DNA of 64,000 nt, from contig OY969919.1 of the NCBI GenBank assembly GCA_963704585.1, positions 2,666,001-2,730,000 of the forward strand. The letters are read 5' to 3'. The notes below the pieces were generated by a model. That model saw nothing but the letters and a program-made list of their open reading frames with translations. It searched no databases and was not told the DNA's origin. The first letter of the stretch is position 1. Each line of letters starts with the position of its first letter. This document shows positions 8,209-17,248 of this stretch, piece after piece. The position numbers were made by a program, and so were the translations under genes. Source of the DNA: Bog-756 sp963704585 (GTDB taxonomy: Bacteria; Actinomycetota; Acidimicrobiia; Acidimicrobiales; RAAP-2).

Positions 8209-9774
8209 ATGGCGAGGGTGCTCGTTACTGAGCAGTTGGCCCAGCGGGGACTCGACCTGCTGCGCGAGGCCGGCCACGAGGTGGACGAGTCGCTCGGGCT
8301 CGGCCCGGACGAGCTCGTCGCCGCGGTCGCCGGAGCACAGGCACTGATCGTCCGCTCCGCGACGACGGTCACCGCAGACGTGCTCGCTGCGGGCAGCGAC
8401 CTCGTCGTCGTCGGGCGCGCCGGGATCGGCCTCGACAACGTGGACGTTCCCGCGGCGACCGCCCGCGGCGTGATGGTGGTGAACGCGCCGCAGTCGAACA
8501 TCCTCTCCGCCGCCGAACAGGCGATGGCGCTGCTGCTCGCCCAGGCCCGCAACATCCCCCAGGCTCACGCCGCGCTGGTCGCGGGAAAGTGGGAGCGGTC
8601 CAAGTGGGAAGGTGTCGAGCTCTACGGCAAGACCCTCGGCGTCATCGGCCTCGGCCGGGTGGGGGCCCTCGTCGCCCAGCGGGCCTTGGCGTTCGGCATG
8701 CGACTCGTCGCGTACGACCCGTTCATCTCGGCGGACCGCGCGAAGCAGATGGGCGTGGAGCTGGTCGACCTCGGCGAGCTCGTCGAGGTGTCCGACTTCG
8801 TGACGGTCCACCTCCCGAAGACACCCGACACGATGGGTCTGATCGGCAAGGACCTGCTCGCGCGGGCGAAGCCGGGCCTTCGCATCGTCAACACCGCCCG
8901 CGGCGGAATCGTCGACGAGGAGGCGCTCGCCGAGGCGATCCGTTCCGGCCGGGTGCAAGGTGCCGGGCTCGACGTCTTCGCAAAGGAGCCGACCACCGAG
9001 TCCCCACTCTTCGAGCTCCCCTCGGTGGTGGTCGCACCGCACCTCGGCGCATCCACGACCGAGGCACAGGACAAGGCCGGGGTCACCATCGCCGAGCAGG
9101 TGATCCTGGCGCTCAACGGCGACTTCGTGCCCTTCGCGGTCAACGTCGACGCGGCCGACGTGTCCGAGACCGTCCGGCCCTTCATGGGCCTCGCCGAGCA
9201 GCTCGGGCGGATCCTCGCGTGCCAGAACGACGGGCTGCCCGGCACGCTCGAGGTCGAGTACCAGGGGGGCCTCGCCGGTGCAGGGACCGACATCCTGACC
9301 CTCTCGCTCCTCAAGGGGGTCTTCGCCGCGGTCACCGAGGACCCGGTCTCCTACGTCAACGCCCGGCAGGTCGCGGCCGAGCGCGGCCTCGAGGTCCGCG
9401 AGATCTCGACGGTCACGGCCCACGACTACGTGAACCTGATCACCGTCCGCGGCGGCGGGCACTCGGCTGCCGGCACGCTGACGGGACCACGCAGTGAGGC
9501 CCACATCGTGATGATGGACGACCACACGGTCGAGGTGCCGCCCGCGCCGCACATGCTGGTCGTGCGCAACGACGACCGCCCCGGCGTGATCGGCGTCGTC
9601 GGCACGGTCCTCGGCGAGGCGCTGGTGTCGATCTCGTCGATGGCCGTCGGTCCCTCGGCGACCGGTCAGACCGCGCTGATGGTGCTCTCCACCGACAAGA
9701 AGGTGCCCGACGACGCGTTGGCCCGGCTCCGGCAGGACTCGGGCATCAGTGATGTCCACACGCTCGAGCTCTGA
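8209..9774 (+). CDS. serA: D-3-phosphoglycerate dehydrogenase
   Basis: A 521-residue long-form SerA that oxidises 3-phosphoglycerate with NAD in the first step of serine synthesis. Domains in order: substrate/NAD catalytic core (GRAGIGLDNVDVPAAT, then the Rossmann loop GLGRVGALVAQRA), an intervening ASB domain from about residue 325, and a C-terminal ACT domain starting MLVVRNDDRPGVIG that usually mediates serine inhibition. A strong ribosome site, GAGGGAGAGG, precedes the ATG. Confidence 0.96.
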   Translation: MARVLVTEQLAQRGLDLLREAGHEVDESLGLGPDELVAAVAGAQALIVRSATTVTADVLAAGSDLVVVGRAGIGLDNVDVPAATARGVMVVNAPQSNILSAAEQAMALLLAQARNIPQAHAALVAGKWERSKWEGVELYGKTLGVIGLGRVGALVAQRALAFGMRLVAYDPFISADRAKQMGVELVDLGELVEVSDFVTVHLPKTPDTMGLIGKDLLARAKPGLRIVNTARGGIVDEEALAEAIRSGRVQGAGLDVFAKEPTTESPLFELPSVVVAPHLGASTTEAQDKAGVTIAEQVILALNGDFVPFAVNVDAADVSETVRPFMGLAEQLGRILACQNDGLPGTLEVEYQGGLAGAGTDILTLSLLKGVFAAVTEDPVSYVNARQVAAERGLEVREISTVTAHDYVNLITVRGGGHSAAGTLTGPRSEAHIVMMDDHTVEVPPAPHMLVVRNDDRPGVIGVVGTVLGEALVSISSMAVGPSATGQTALMVLSTDKKVPDDALARLRQDSGISDVHTLEL

Positions 9775-9832
9775 GGCGAGTTCGTTGCACGACTCACAGC
9801 GCGCTCCGGGTCCCCCGCTCGCGCCGGGGCAG

Positions 9833-10139
9833 GTGGTGACCGTCTTCCGCTCGCGGCGCCGCCCGGGGGCGGAAGCGGACTACGCGGTCGTGGCCGACGA
9901 GATGCTGCGCGCGGCGCGTGCGATGCCCGGTTTCGTCGACTTCAAGATCTTCACGGCGGACGACGGCGAGCACCTCTCGGTCATCACGTTCGAGACAGCT
10001 GAGGCGCAGCGTGCCTGGCGCGACGACCCGCGGCACCGACAGGCGCAACAGCGTGGGCGCGCTGGCCTTCTACGAGGAGTACACGATCCAGGTCGCCGAG
10101 TGCACGCACGTCGCGAGGTGGGAGCGTGGCGAGGACTGA
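9833..10139 (+). pseudogene. Antibiotic-biosynthesis-monooxygenase-fold protein, frameshifted
   Basis: A short ABM-like domain begins VVTVFRSRRRPGAEADY and continues to WRDDPRHRQAQQRGR in one frame. The expected ending, ALAFYEEYTIQVAE, follows in the +1 frame and stops at 10137-10139. One extra base near 10050-10063 would explain it. Either a sequencing indel or a real inactivating mutation; no other stops interrupt either half. Start codon uncertain: GTG 9833 or 9836 is the likeliest, and in-frame upstream codons overlap serA. Function of the family: small dimeric oxygenases or heme-degrading-like proteins. Confidence 0.55.
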
Positions 10140-10142
10140 CCA

Positions 10143-10192
10143 CTCGCGAGGAACGCTCTGACGTCCATCTCGCGAGGAGCGCTGGGACGTCC
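10143..10192 (+). repeat. Two imperfect 24-nt direct repeats
   Basis: Copies at 10143-10166 and 10169-10192 both start CTCGCGAGGA and end GACGTCC, differing at three positions. They follow the frameshifted gene directly. No gene product or known element was recognised. Confidence 0.6.
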
Positions 10193-10198
10193 CGGCGG

Positions 10199-10384
10199 TC
10201 AGCCGGCTCGGTGCGGATTGGTGGGCACCGGTGGCCAGAGGTCGTTCGTGACCCCAGACTCCGTCGCCGGGCCGTCGCGCGTGATCAGCCGGTAGCCGAT
10301 GGCGACGGCGAGTACACCGGCCACCGCCGCCGTGAACACGATCGCCAGGCGCCGCGTCCACGTGAAGATGTCCTTCAGCACCAC
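10199..10384 (-). CDS. Small single-pass membrane protein
   Basis: A 61-residue protein from GTG. A short basic N-terminus, one hydrophobic segment of about residues 12-32 (RLAIVFTAAVAGVLAVAIGY), then a polar tail with WPPVPTNP. A purine-rich AAGGTGAGGTG lies just before the start. No family recognised. Its antisense position to nothing else supports it being real, but it is short. Confidence 0.45.
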   Translation of the reverse strand: MVLKDIFTWTRRLAIVFTAAVAGVLAVAIGYRLITRDGPATESGVTNDLWPPVPTNPHRAG

Positions 10385-10518
10385 CTCACCTTATGGCGCG
10401 TCCAGCGTTCGGCAAGTGAAGTGGTGGTCAGGGCGGGGTGGCCGATCTGTGATCCGTCGAGGTCACTGGTGCGTCGGAATCGCGGTGTCGCGACCAGCCC
10501 TCCGGAGCGTGCGTCCTC

Positions 10519-11100
10519 CTACCCTCCGGACGCCTTCGGCACGCTCGTACCGGTCGGAGGAGGCCGAGAGATCTGACTCACGATCGTCGAAGCCAGCGTC
10601 TCGAGCTGACTGACCGGCGAGGTCCCGGTGACCATCACTTGGGTCGAGCCGACCAGCGCGACGACGGAGCTGAGGGTGAGCGAGCCGGCGGGAGCGCCGA
10701 AGCTGAACGACCCCGCGGTGAGACCGGTCACCGGCGTCGTCTGTCCGAACGTGCTCGAGACCTTCGAGCTGTAGCTCTGGAACGAGGCGGGCGTCACCCC
10801 CGAGTCGAACTGGGTCACGATGGAGGACGGGAGCACCTTCGCCTTGTAGTTGCAGGTCGTCTGCGAGCCGTGGATGCCGACCTGTGCCGGAGCCACGGTC
10901 TCCCCGGTGGCGGCTTTGATATCGGCTGGGGTGATCAGCAAGCAGAGTGCCCCACGGGCCCTCAGCATCGCTCTGGTCGAAGCGCTCAGTGTGGTCGTGG
11001 TCGTGCTCGATGAACTCGAACATGCGCTCGAGACGGCTACGACGAGCAAGGAGCCGGCGAGGAGGGGCGCGTGGCGCCAAGGCTTGGGCCTCCGGAGCAT
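10519..11100 (-). CDS. Predicted lipoprotein
   Basis: A 193-residue protein with a signal sequence (basic start, LLAGSLLVVAVSSAC) whose cysteine, at about residue 27, follows a lipobox-like VSSAC; a Ser/Thr-rich spacer comes next. The mature part has a Cys pair and a domain of about 140 residues resembling small actinobacterial substrate-sensing lipoproteins, but no family is certain. It is divergent from another lipoprotein gene 278 nt away. Confidence 0.65.
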   Translation of the reverse strand: MLRRPKPWRHAPLLAGSLLVVAVSSACSSSSSTTTTTLSASTRAMLRARGALCLLITPADIKAATGETVAPAQVGIHGSQTTCNYKAKVLPSSIVTQFDSGVTPASFQSYSSKVSSTFGQTTPVTGLTAGSFSFGAPAGSLTLSSVVALVGSTQVMVTGTSPVSQLETLASTIVSQISRPPPTGTSVPKASGG

Positions 11101-11378
11101 GCGGAGACGTTACACGGGCTGACAGGCGGAGGACGGCGGGACGACCTCCGTATGAGTGCGGCGCGTGGAGTCCTTCGTCGACGCAGTCGCGGTGTACGGC
11201 GACGTCCCTGGGGACGATCGTCGCCGCGGCCGCGTTGACATCGAGGGCGCCGGTCTGATCAGAATGGTGCGCCGAACGGGGCCGACTGCTGCATCGTCCG
11301 GCGATCGCGGAGCACCTGAACCGAGTCTGGCCGACCGACCGATCACCGAACCGACGAGGGACACCCAGGACATCCAGC
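11101..11378. other. Intergenic region between divergent lipoprotein genes
   Basis: 278 nt presumably holding two promoters. No convincing operator, RNA or short gene was seen. GTGTAACGT on the minus strand about 10 nt before the upstream start is a possible -10 region. Confidence 0.4.
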
Positions 11379-12086
11379 ATGAGTGAACGACGACCGAATT
11401 CTCCCTGCCCTGCATGGCGTCGACTCCGCCGCGCCGCCGCGGGGGCCACCGCGGTTCTGGCGTTGTGCCTCGCGGCCTGTGGGGGCAGCGGCTCGGCATC
11501 CACCGGGTCGGTGACGACGGCCGCGCTGGTCAAGACGCCGCCACTCCCGCTCCAGGGCTGCACCTACATGATCAACGGGCAGGTCCCGCCCGGAGAGGCG
11601 CCCGGCGAGAGCCCGGCGTTTCCGCAGTCACAGCCGGATGCCGCGGCCGCCTCGGCGATCGCGAGCATCCGTGGACACGGCGGGTCCGCCATGGTCGGCA
11701 GCTTCCTGCTGCCTGCCGGCACTGCGCTCTACAACGGTCCCGACACGAGCCAGCCGCCCGTGGGCACGGTCTCATCCACCCAGCAGTTCGTCGTGGTCGA
11801 ACCGGTCGTCTGGGTCGATCACTCGGGGAAGCGCTGGCTGGCCTCCTTCCTTGCTTGCGGCGGTCCGAATCTCTACTGGATCTCGGTCGACCAGGTGGAT
11901 TCGAAGCAGCCGGGCGGCGCAGGGTCAGTGGGATCGCAGTTGACCGCGTTCCAGAAGGCGCCCCCGTACACGCAGACCGGAAAGGCCTCGTTCCTGCCGA
12001 TCAAGGTCGACCACACCGATCACTTCGTCTTCGACGACCCCCGGGTCACCTTCGCGATCGGCCGGGGCGAGCTCATCATCAGCTGA
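11379..12086 (+). CDS. Predicted lipoprotein upstream of the pst locus
   Basis: A 235-residue protein. The signal segment ATAVLALCLAAC gives a lipobox LAAC at about residue 34, followed by Gly/Ser. The mature part contains GCTYMINGQ and several aromatic-rich strands with two Cys. No family recognised. It ends 70 nt before the PHO-box-like repeats, so it may be independent of pst. Confidence 0.65.
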   Translation: MSERRPNSPCPAWRRLRRAAAGATAVLALCLAACGGSGSASTGSVTTAALVKTPPLPLQGCTYMINGQVPPGEAPGESPAFPQSQPDAAAASAIASIRGHGGSAMVGSFLLPAGTALYNGPDTSQPPVGTVSSTQQFVVVEPVVWVDHSGKRWLASFLACGGPNLYWISVDQVDSKQPGGAGSVGSQLTAFQKAPPYTQTGKASFLPIKVDHTDHFVFDDPRVTFAIGRGELIIS

Positions 12087-12155
12087 CCCCGGCCCCTGGC
12101 TCCTGGGCCCGGTTCGAGGCGTGAACCCCGGCGGATGCGCCTTCGATCACGAAAT

Positions 12156-12199
12156 GATCACCCGGAGGTCGACCAAAGTTTGAACTGAGTTCACTTCTC
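12156..12199 (+). promoter_or_regulatory. PHO-box-like direct repeats upstream of pstC
   Basis: Four consecutive 11-nt units: GATCACCCGGA, GGTCGACCAAA, GTTTGAACTGA, GTTCACTTCTC. The first and last match the actinobacterial PhoP repeat unit (GTTCACC core) best. A TAGCTT -10 candidate follows at 12205-12210. The position, in front of a phosphate transport operon, strongly favours phosphate-starvation control. Confidence 0.65.
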
Positions 12200-12319
12200 C
12201 TGGCTAGCTTCGCCATCGGTCCTTGAATTCAGCGACAGGCCTCGAGCCGGTGCGGGGCTGACGGCCGAGCGACCATGCCGACGGCCGAGCGACGAAAGCA
12301 GCCAGAGAGGTCCAGGGAC

Positions 12320-13318
12320 ATGTCCATCCACGCTGATTCGACACGCGTCGGTGCAGGGACCGGGGTCCCCGGGCCGATCGCTGTCACGAAGGACTACAGC
12401 GTGCCGGACCGGATCTTCCGTCGCGGGGTCCAGGCCGCGGGCTTCGGCGTCCTGGTCCTGCTGGTCGCCATCGGGATCTTCCTCTTCCACGCGGGCTACC
12501 CGGCGTTCCATGTTGCCGGAATCCACTTCTTCACGCAGTCGGGATTCCAGACACTCGGCGCGCATCCGTCGTTCGGCGTGTTGGCGTCGATCGTCGGCAC
12601 TTTGGAGGTGGCCGGCGTGGCCATGTTGGTCGGGACCCCGGTGGCCGTCGCCACCGCGATCTTCCTCAGCGAGTACGCACCGCTGTGGAGCAGGCGCTCG
12701 CTGATCGCGATGATCGACCTGGCTGCGGCGATCCCGAGCATCATCTTCGGACTGTGGGCCGTCTTCGAGCTGCAGCCGAACGTCGTCGGCTTCAGCACAT
12801 GGCTCTCGCGCCACGCATCGTTCATCCCGTTCTTCAGAGTCGTGAGCCCCCCACTCAATGCGTCCTTGTTCATTGCCGGACTCGTCGTCGGCATCATGAT
12901 CGTTCCCATCGTCGCCTCCATCTGCCGTGAGGTCTTCTCGCTTGCCCCGCCCGGGGAACGCGAAGCGGCACTCGCGCTCGGGGCCAGCCGGTGGCAGATG
13001 ATCCGCTCCGTCGTGCTTCCCTTCGGACGTGGCGGCATGATCGGAGCCGTCATGCTCGGCCTCGGGCGCGCCCTCGAGGAGACGATCGCGGTGGCGATCA
13101 TCCTCGGCCTCTCGTTCACCGCCACTCCCTACATCCTCCAGCACGGCGGCACGACCATCTCCCAGCTGATCGCGGTCAAGTTCGGATCGGGCGGCACCCT
13201 CGGCACGCAGGATCTCCTCTTCTGCGGCTTCATCCTCTTCGTCATCACCATGGTGATCAACCTGGCCGCTTCTGCCATCGTGAACCGGTCCCGGAGTGGG
13301 GCGGGGATCGACCTGTGA
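12320..13318 (+). CDS. pstC: Phosphate ABC transporter permease PstC
   Basis: A 332-residue inner-membrane permease with about six helices and the BPD-transport loop EREAALALGASRWQMIRSVVLP, which docks the ATPase. ATG 12320 is preceded by AGAGAGG; an upstream in-frame ATG at 12275 lacks such a site. It overlaps the pstA GTG start by 4 nt. First gene of the PHO-boxed operon; the usual leading pstS is absent here and instead follows pstB. Confidence 0.9.
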   Translation: MSIHADSTRVGAGTGVPGPIAVTKDYSVPDRIFRRGVQAAGFGVLVLLVAIGIFLFHAGYPAFHVAGIHFFTQSGFQTLGAHPSFGVLASIVGTLEVAGVAMLVGTPVAVATAIFLSEYAPLWSRRSLIAMIDLAAAIPSIIFGLWAVFELQPNVVGFSTWLSRHASFIPFFRVVSPPLNASLFIAGLVVGIMIVPIVASICREVFSLAPPGEREAALALGASRWQMIRSVVLPFGRGGMIGAVMLGLGRALEETIAVAIILGLSFTATPYILQHGGTTISQLIAVKFGSGGTLGTQDLLFCGFILFVITMVINLAASAIVNRSRSGAGIDL

Positions 13319-14616
13319 CGTCAGGGACCGGCAGTCAAACGGCACCTCCCGGGGTGCTGATGCCGCCGTCGACGTCAGCGACGGCCTCCTTGCCGCGACG
13401 AGAAGCGCCGTCCGATCCGACTGGAGGAGAGCCGCCCGACGGACCGCGCCCCCCCTCCCGCGGCCGAGGCGGCTTGCCACGCCACTGCGTCCTCGGGACT
13501 TCGGAGTCCGCGACATCTGGCTGTTGGTGATCTCGGCGCTGTCCTCGTTCTGCCTGACGTGGATCATCTTCTTCCAAGCCACCACGTTGACCGGCGCGTT
13601 CGGCTTCCTCGTCTGCTGGTACGCCGGGTTCCTCGCGCTCATCTGGCTGAGCACCGCGCAGGTCGTCGAACGATCGGTGGCCACCGACCGGGTGGTCGCG
13701 GTGCTGGTCGTGAGCGCGGCCCTGCTCGTCACCGGGTTGGTGGTGTTCATCGTCGCCTGGGTGGCCTACAAGGCCATCCCGAACATCCACTGGGGTTCGC
13801 TCTTCTCGCACGACCAGTCGCATCTCGACGCGACCGATCCGAACGCCCTCGCGCACGTCGGGGTGCTCCACGCCGTCATCGGCACACTCGAGCAGGTCTT
13901 GCTCGCCGCGTTGATGGGCGTGCCCTTCGCCATCGCGACCGCAATCTTCCTCAGCGAGGTGAGGGGCTGGGGGGTGCGGACCGTCCGCACGGTCGTGACC
14001 GCGATGAGCGGAACACCGTCGGTGGTCGCGGGGATCTTCGTGTACTCGATGCTGATCCTCACCGGTGTGCTCAGCTATTCGGGCTTCGCCGCGTCGCTTG
14101 CCCTGATCGTCATCTTGCTGCCGTCCGTGACGAGGGTCGTCGAGGAGGTCCTCCGTGTGGTCCCGAGCGGCCTCCGTGAGGCGTCGCAGGCCCTCGGTGC
14201 ACCCGAGTGGCGTACGGTCTGGTCGGTCGTGCTGCCGACCGCCCGGTCCGGCGTGGTGACCGCTGTCCTGCTCGGCGTCGCCCGCATCGTCGGTGAGACG
14301 GCGCCGCTGCTCTTCACCGCCCTCGGATCCCAGGTGAAGAATTCGAACCCGTTCGCGCATGCGCAAGGGGCGTTGCCGCTTGCCATCTGGTCGGACGTGA
14401 AATTCCGCCCAAGCCGTCTATCAGGCGCTCGCCTTCCAGGCGGCCTTCGTCCTCATCTCGATCGTGCTCGTGCTGTTCGTACTGGCCCGGCTCTTCTCGC
14501 GGCCCAAGGGCATACGATCGAAGAAGGTCCAACAGGAGGTCGACGACGACATGATGGCGCGCTACTTCCTTCCGCTCCCCATCGACCGTCCCAACGAGAG
14601 TGAGGTCGGCCCGTGA
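13315..14616 (+). pseudogene. pstA: Phosphate ABC transporter permease PstA, two apparent frameshifts
   Basis: Clear PstA core: RDIWLLVISALSSF, the docking loop LREASQALGAPEWRTVWSVV, and a C-terminal helix ending LVLFVLARLF. Three frames are needed. The GTG start at 13315 runs to a seven-C run at 13449-13455, where one base seems missing; the core then runs to about 14405, where one extra base seems present (after DVKF), giving the expected AQAVYQALAFQ ending and a stop at 14614-14616 overlapping pstB. Codons on both sides look intact, so indel errors or very recent mutation are both possible. Confidence 0.75.
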
Positions 14617-15485
14617 CGACCGATCTGAGCATGCCACCTTCCTCGGCCGACCTGCCGAAGAGCACGCCGTCCAGCCGGGGGCGACACTCGGCGACGGGTC
14701 AGCGCTTGGCCTTCCAGGCAGGGGAGATCGATGCGAGCGGGGTCTGCGCGTGGTTCTCCGGTCGGCTCGTCCTCGAGCTGGTCTCCTTGACGATGGAGCG
14801 GTCGAAGGTCACGGCCCTTATCGGCCCTTCGGGCTGTGGCAAGTCCACCTTCCTCCGGATCCTCAATCGCATGCACGAGGTCGTCCCCGGCGCGCAGCTG
14901 GCGGGGTCGGTGAGCCTCGACGGCGTCGACATCTACGGTCCCGGGCAACGGGCCATGGACACCAGACGACACATCGGGATGGTCTTCCAGAAGCCGAACC
15001 CGTTCCCGGCGATGAGCATCGCCGACAACGTGCTCTCGGGGCTCAAGTTCTCGCGGATCTCGCCGGCCAACCGCGACGAGCTGGTCGAGGAGATGCTGAC
15101 CAAGGCGGGTCTGTGGAACGAGGTCAAGGACCGGCTGGGCGAGCTCGGCGGGGCGCTGTCCGGTGGCCAGCAGCAGCGGCTCTGCATCGCCCGGGCGCTG
15201 GCCGTGCGCCCCCGTGTGCTGCTCATGGACGAGCCGTGCTCGGCGCTCGACCCGACGTCCACACTGCGCATCGAACGCACGGTCCAGGAGATCGCCGACG
15301 AGGTGACCGTGGTGATCGTGACCCACAACATGCAGCAGGCCCAGCGGGTATCCGACTACTGCGCCTTCTTCCTGGCGGAGGAGAACAAGCCTGGACGGGT
15401 CATCGAGTCGGGTTCGACCGCCACCATCTTCGAAAGTCCCACCGATCAAAGGACGTCTGACTATGTCAATGGCCAATTCGGCTGA
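14613..15485 (+). CDS. pstB: Phosphate ABC transporter ATPase PstB
   Basis: A 290-residue ATPase with Walker A GPSGCGKST, the Q-loop in VFQKPNPFP, signature LSGGQQQRLCIARAL and Walker B VLLMDEP followed by SALDPTS. These are characteristic of PstB. A polar N-terminal extension of about 40 residues precedes the domain. GTG overlaps the pstA stop. The last 21 nt of the gene are repeated immediately downstream. Confidence 0.93.
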   Translation: MTTDLSMPPSSADLPKSTPSSRGRHSATGQRLAFQAGEIDASGVCAWFSGRLVLELVSLTMERSKVTALIGPSGCGKSTFLRILNRMHEVVPGAQLAGSVSLDGVDIYGPGQRAMDTRRHIGMVFQKPNPFPAMSIADNVLSGLKFSRISPANRDELVEEMLTKAGLWNEVKDRLGELGGALSGGQQQRLCIARALAVRPRVLLMDEPCSALDPTSTLRIERTVQEIADEVTVVIVTHNMQQAQRVSDYCAFFLAEENKPGRVIESGSTATIFESPTDQRTSDYVNGQFG

Positions 15486-17248
15486 GTCAATGGCCAGTTC
15501 GGCTGATCGAGCACCGGGCCGCCCTCGCCGGCGGACGGTTCGGCTCGGTGTCGCGGCCGCTTGCCTGGCGCTGATCGCCACCGCAACACCGTGGTCTATC
15601 GCGGCGGCCGGGGCGAGCCCGTCGATGGACTCGACGGGCTCGAGCTTCGCGGGTGTCGCCATCCAGAACTGGGTCGCCCAGACGAACACGCTGTTCGGCC
15701 TCAACATCAACTGGCAGGTCCAATCGTCGGTCGTACGGCCTCCAGTACTTCGCGCAGAACCAGGTCGACTTCGCCGCATCGGACATCCCCTACAGCGCAG
15801 GACAGACCTCCTACTACCCGAGCACTCCCTACCAGTACATGCCCGACGTGGCCGGGGGGCTGGCGTTCATGTACAACCTCAACGGGAACGACGGCCAACG
15901 GATCACGAGCCTCAATCTCGACGCGGCCGTGATCGACGACATCTTCCTCGGCAAGATCACCAAGTGGAACGACCCGGCCATCGCCTCCCTCAATCCGGGT
16001 CTCTCCCAGGACCTGCCCAACCAGACCATCATCCCGGTGTTCCGTTCGGACGCCTCCGGGGAGAACTACCTGCTGTCCGACTATCTGCTGCACCAGGACG
16101 GGGGCACCTTCACCCAGGCGCAGAAGGACTTCCAGTCCGGAAACGACGGACTGCCCTCGGCGACCTGGCCGGTCCCCTCGGCGTCGGCGAACATCAACCC
16201 CTCCACCTACCCGAACTGGGCGTCGGCGACGCCGGTCGGACAGTCCGGCTCGGACAACGCCGCCAACTACGTCTCTGCAGAGTCGAGCGTGGGGTCGATC
16301 ACCTACCTCGAGACCGCCTACGCCCTCGAGCACAAGTTTCCGGTCGCGTCGCTCGACGAACGCGAGCAGTGCGACGGTGCAGCCGACGTCGCTCAACGTC
16401 GCGACCGCGTTGGAGACCGCGATCCTGCACCCCGACCTGACCCAGGATCTGACCAACGTCTACACGAACCCCCTGCCGAACGCCTACCCGCTCGCGGCGT
16501 ACAGCTATCTGGTGACGCCCTGCTCGACGTCCCTGGCGGCAGCGCAAGGTACCAACTGCGCCGGCGGTCCGAACGTGCCGTCCCCCTTCCCGAGCCAGAA
16601 GGGCCAGGCGCTCGGGCAGTTCGTCGGCTATCTGGCATGTGCCGGTCAGGAGAAGATGGTGACCCTCGGGTACTCGCCGCTTCCACCGAACCTGGTCTCC
16701 GAGGACTTCACTGCCATCGGGCGCATGAACGGTGGCCAGCAGCCGCCACCGCCGACGCCGGTCAACTGCAAGAACCCCTACGTCGACGGTGAGATCCCGC
16801 TGCCCGGCGAACCCGCGATCGTCGGGCAGGCCGGCGGGGGCCTCAATGCCGCGAGCACCGCGGTCGCGCTGGCGGTTGGCACGACGGGAGCGGCCGGATC
16901 GGGAAGTGGTTCGGCCGGTGCGGGTCCGGGCGGCACGAGTGCGTCCGGTTCGGGAACGTCGAGCGGAACGGCGAACGGACGGAACGGGGCGCACGCCGCC
17001 CCCGGGTATCAGATCGTCAACGGGCACCGGGTGCGTGGGCTCCGGCCACCCTGCCCGGATCGGTTCACCTGTGCGGACGCCCTCTTGGCCGCCAGCCGAC
17101 GGTGGGAACGGTCACCGGGCTGTCCGGCGCATGGGCCGTGGTGGTACTGGCCGTCGTTGTCGGGCCTCCCTTCATCGCGCTGTATCGCCGGCGCCGCTCG
17201 GTCGGTGGCGCGGGGGAGCCGGCGGAGGTTCCGGTGGAGACCACGTGA
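15463..17248 (+). pseudogene. Membrane-anchored PstS-like phosphate-binding protein, frameshifted
   Basis: Starts at ATG 15463 (or 15490 in the duplicated copy) with a signal sequence ending in the AAAGASP region. The body is PstS-like: VDFAASDIPYS, ITKWNDPAIASLNPG, and a later VQPTSLNVATALE. The protein ends with a helix GAWAVVVLAVVVGPPFIALY and a basic tail, so it is C-terminally anchored rather than free. Three apparent frameshifts: one extra G near 15729, one extra base near 16358, and a shift near 17045 into the frame holding the anchor. A Gly/Ser-rich spacer precedes the anchor. It overlaps the next gene by 4 nt. Confidence 0.7.
15465..15506 (+). repeat. 21-nt tandem duplication at the pstB/pstS junction
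   Basis: Copies at 15465-15485 and 15486-15506 differ by one base. The first contains the pstB stop codon. Both contain an in-frame ATG for the next gene, giving two possible starts. Confidence 0.8.

Noticed and set aside
6871..9759. 962-residue open frame on the minus strand opposite aspC/serA
   Set aside because: Its residue composition is Arg/Gly/Asp/His-rich and it lies wholly antisense to two clear genes; long spurious frames are expected at this GC content.
12191..13750. 519-residue minus-strand frame opposite pstC/pstA
   Set aside because: Low-complexity charged sequence, antisense shadow of conserved permease genes.
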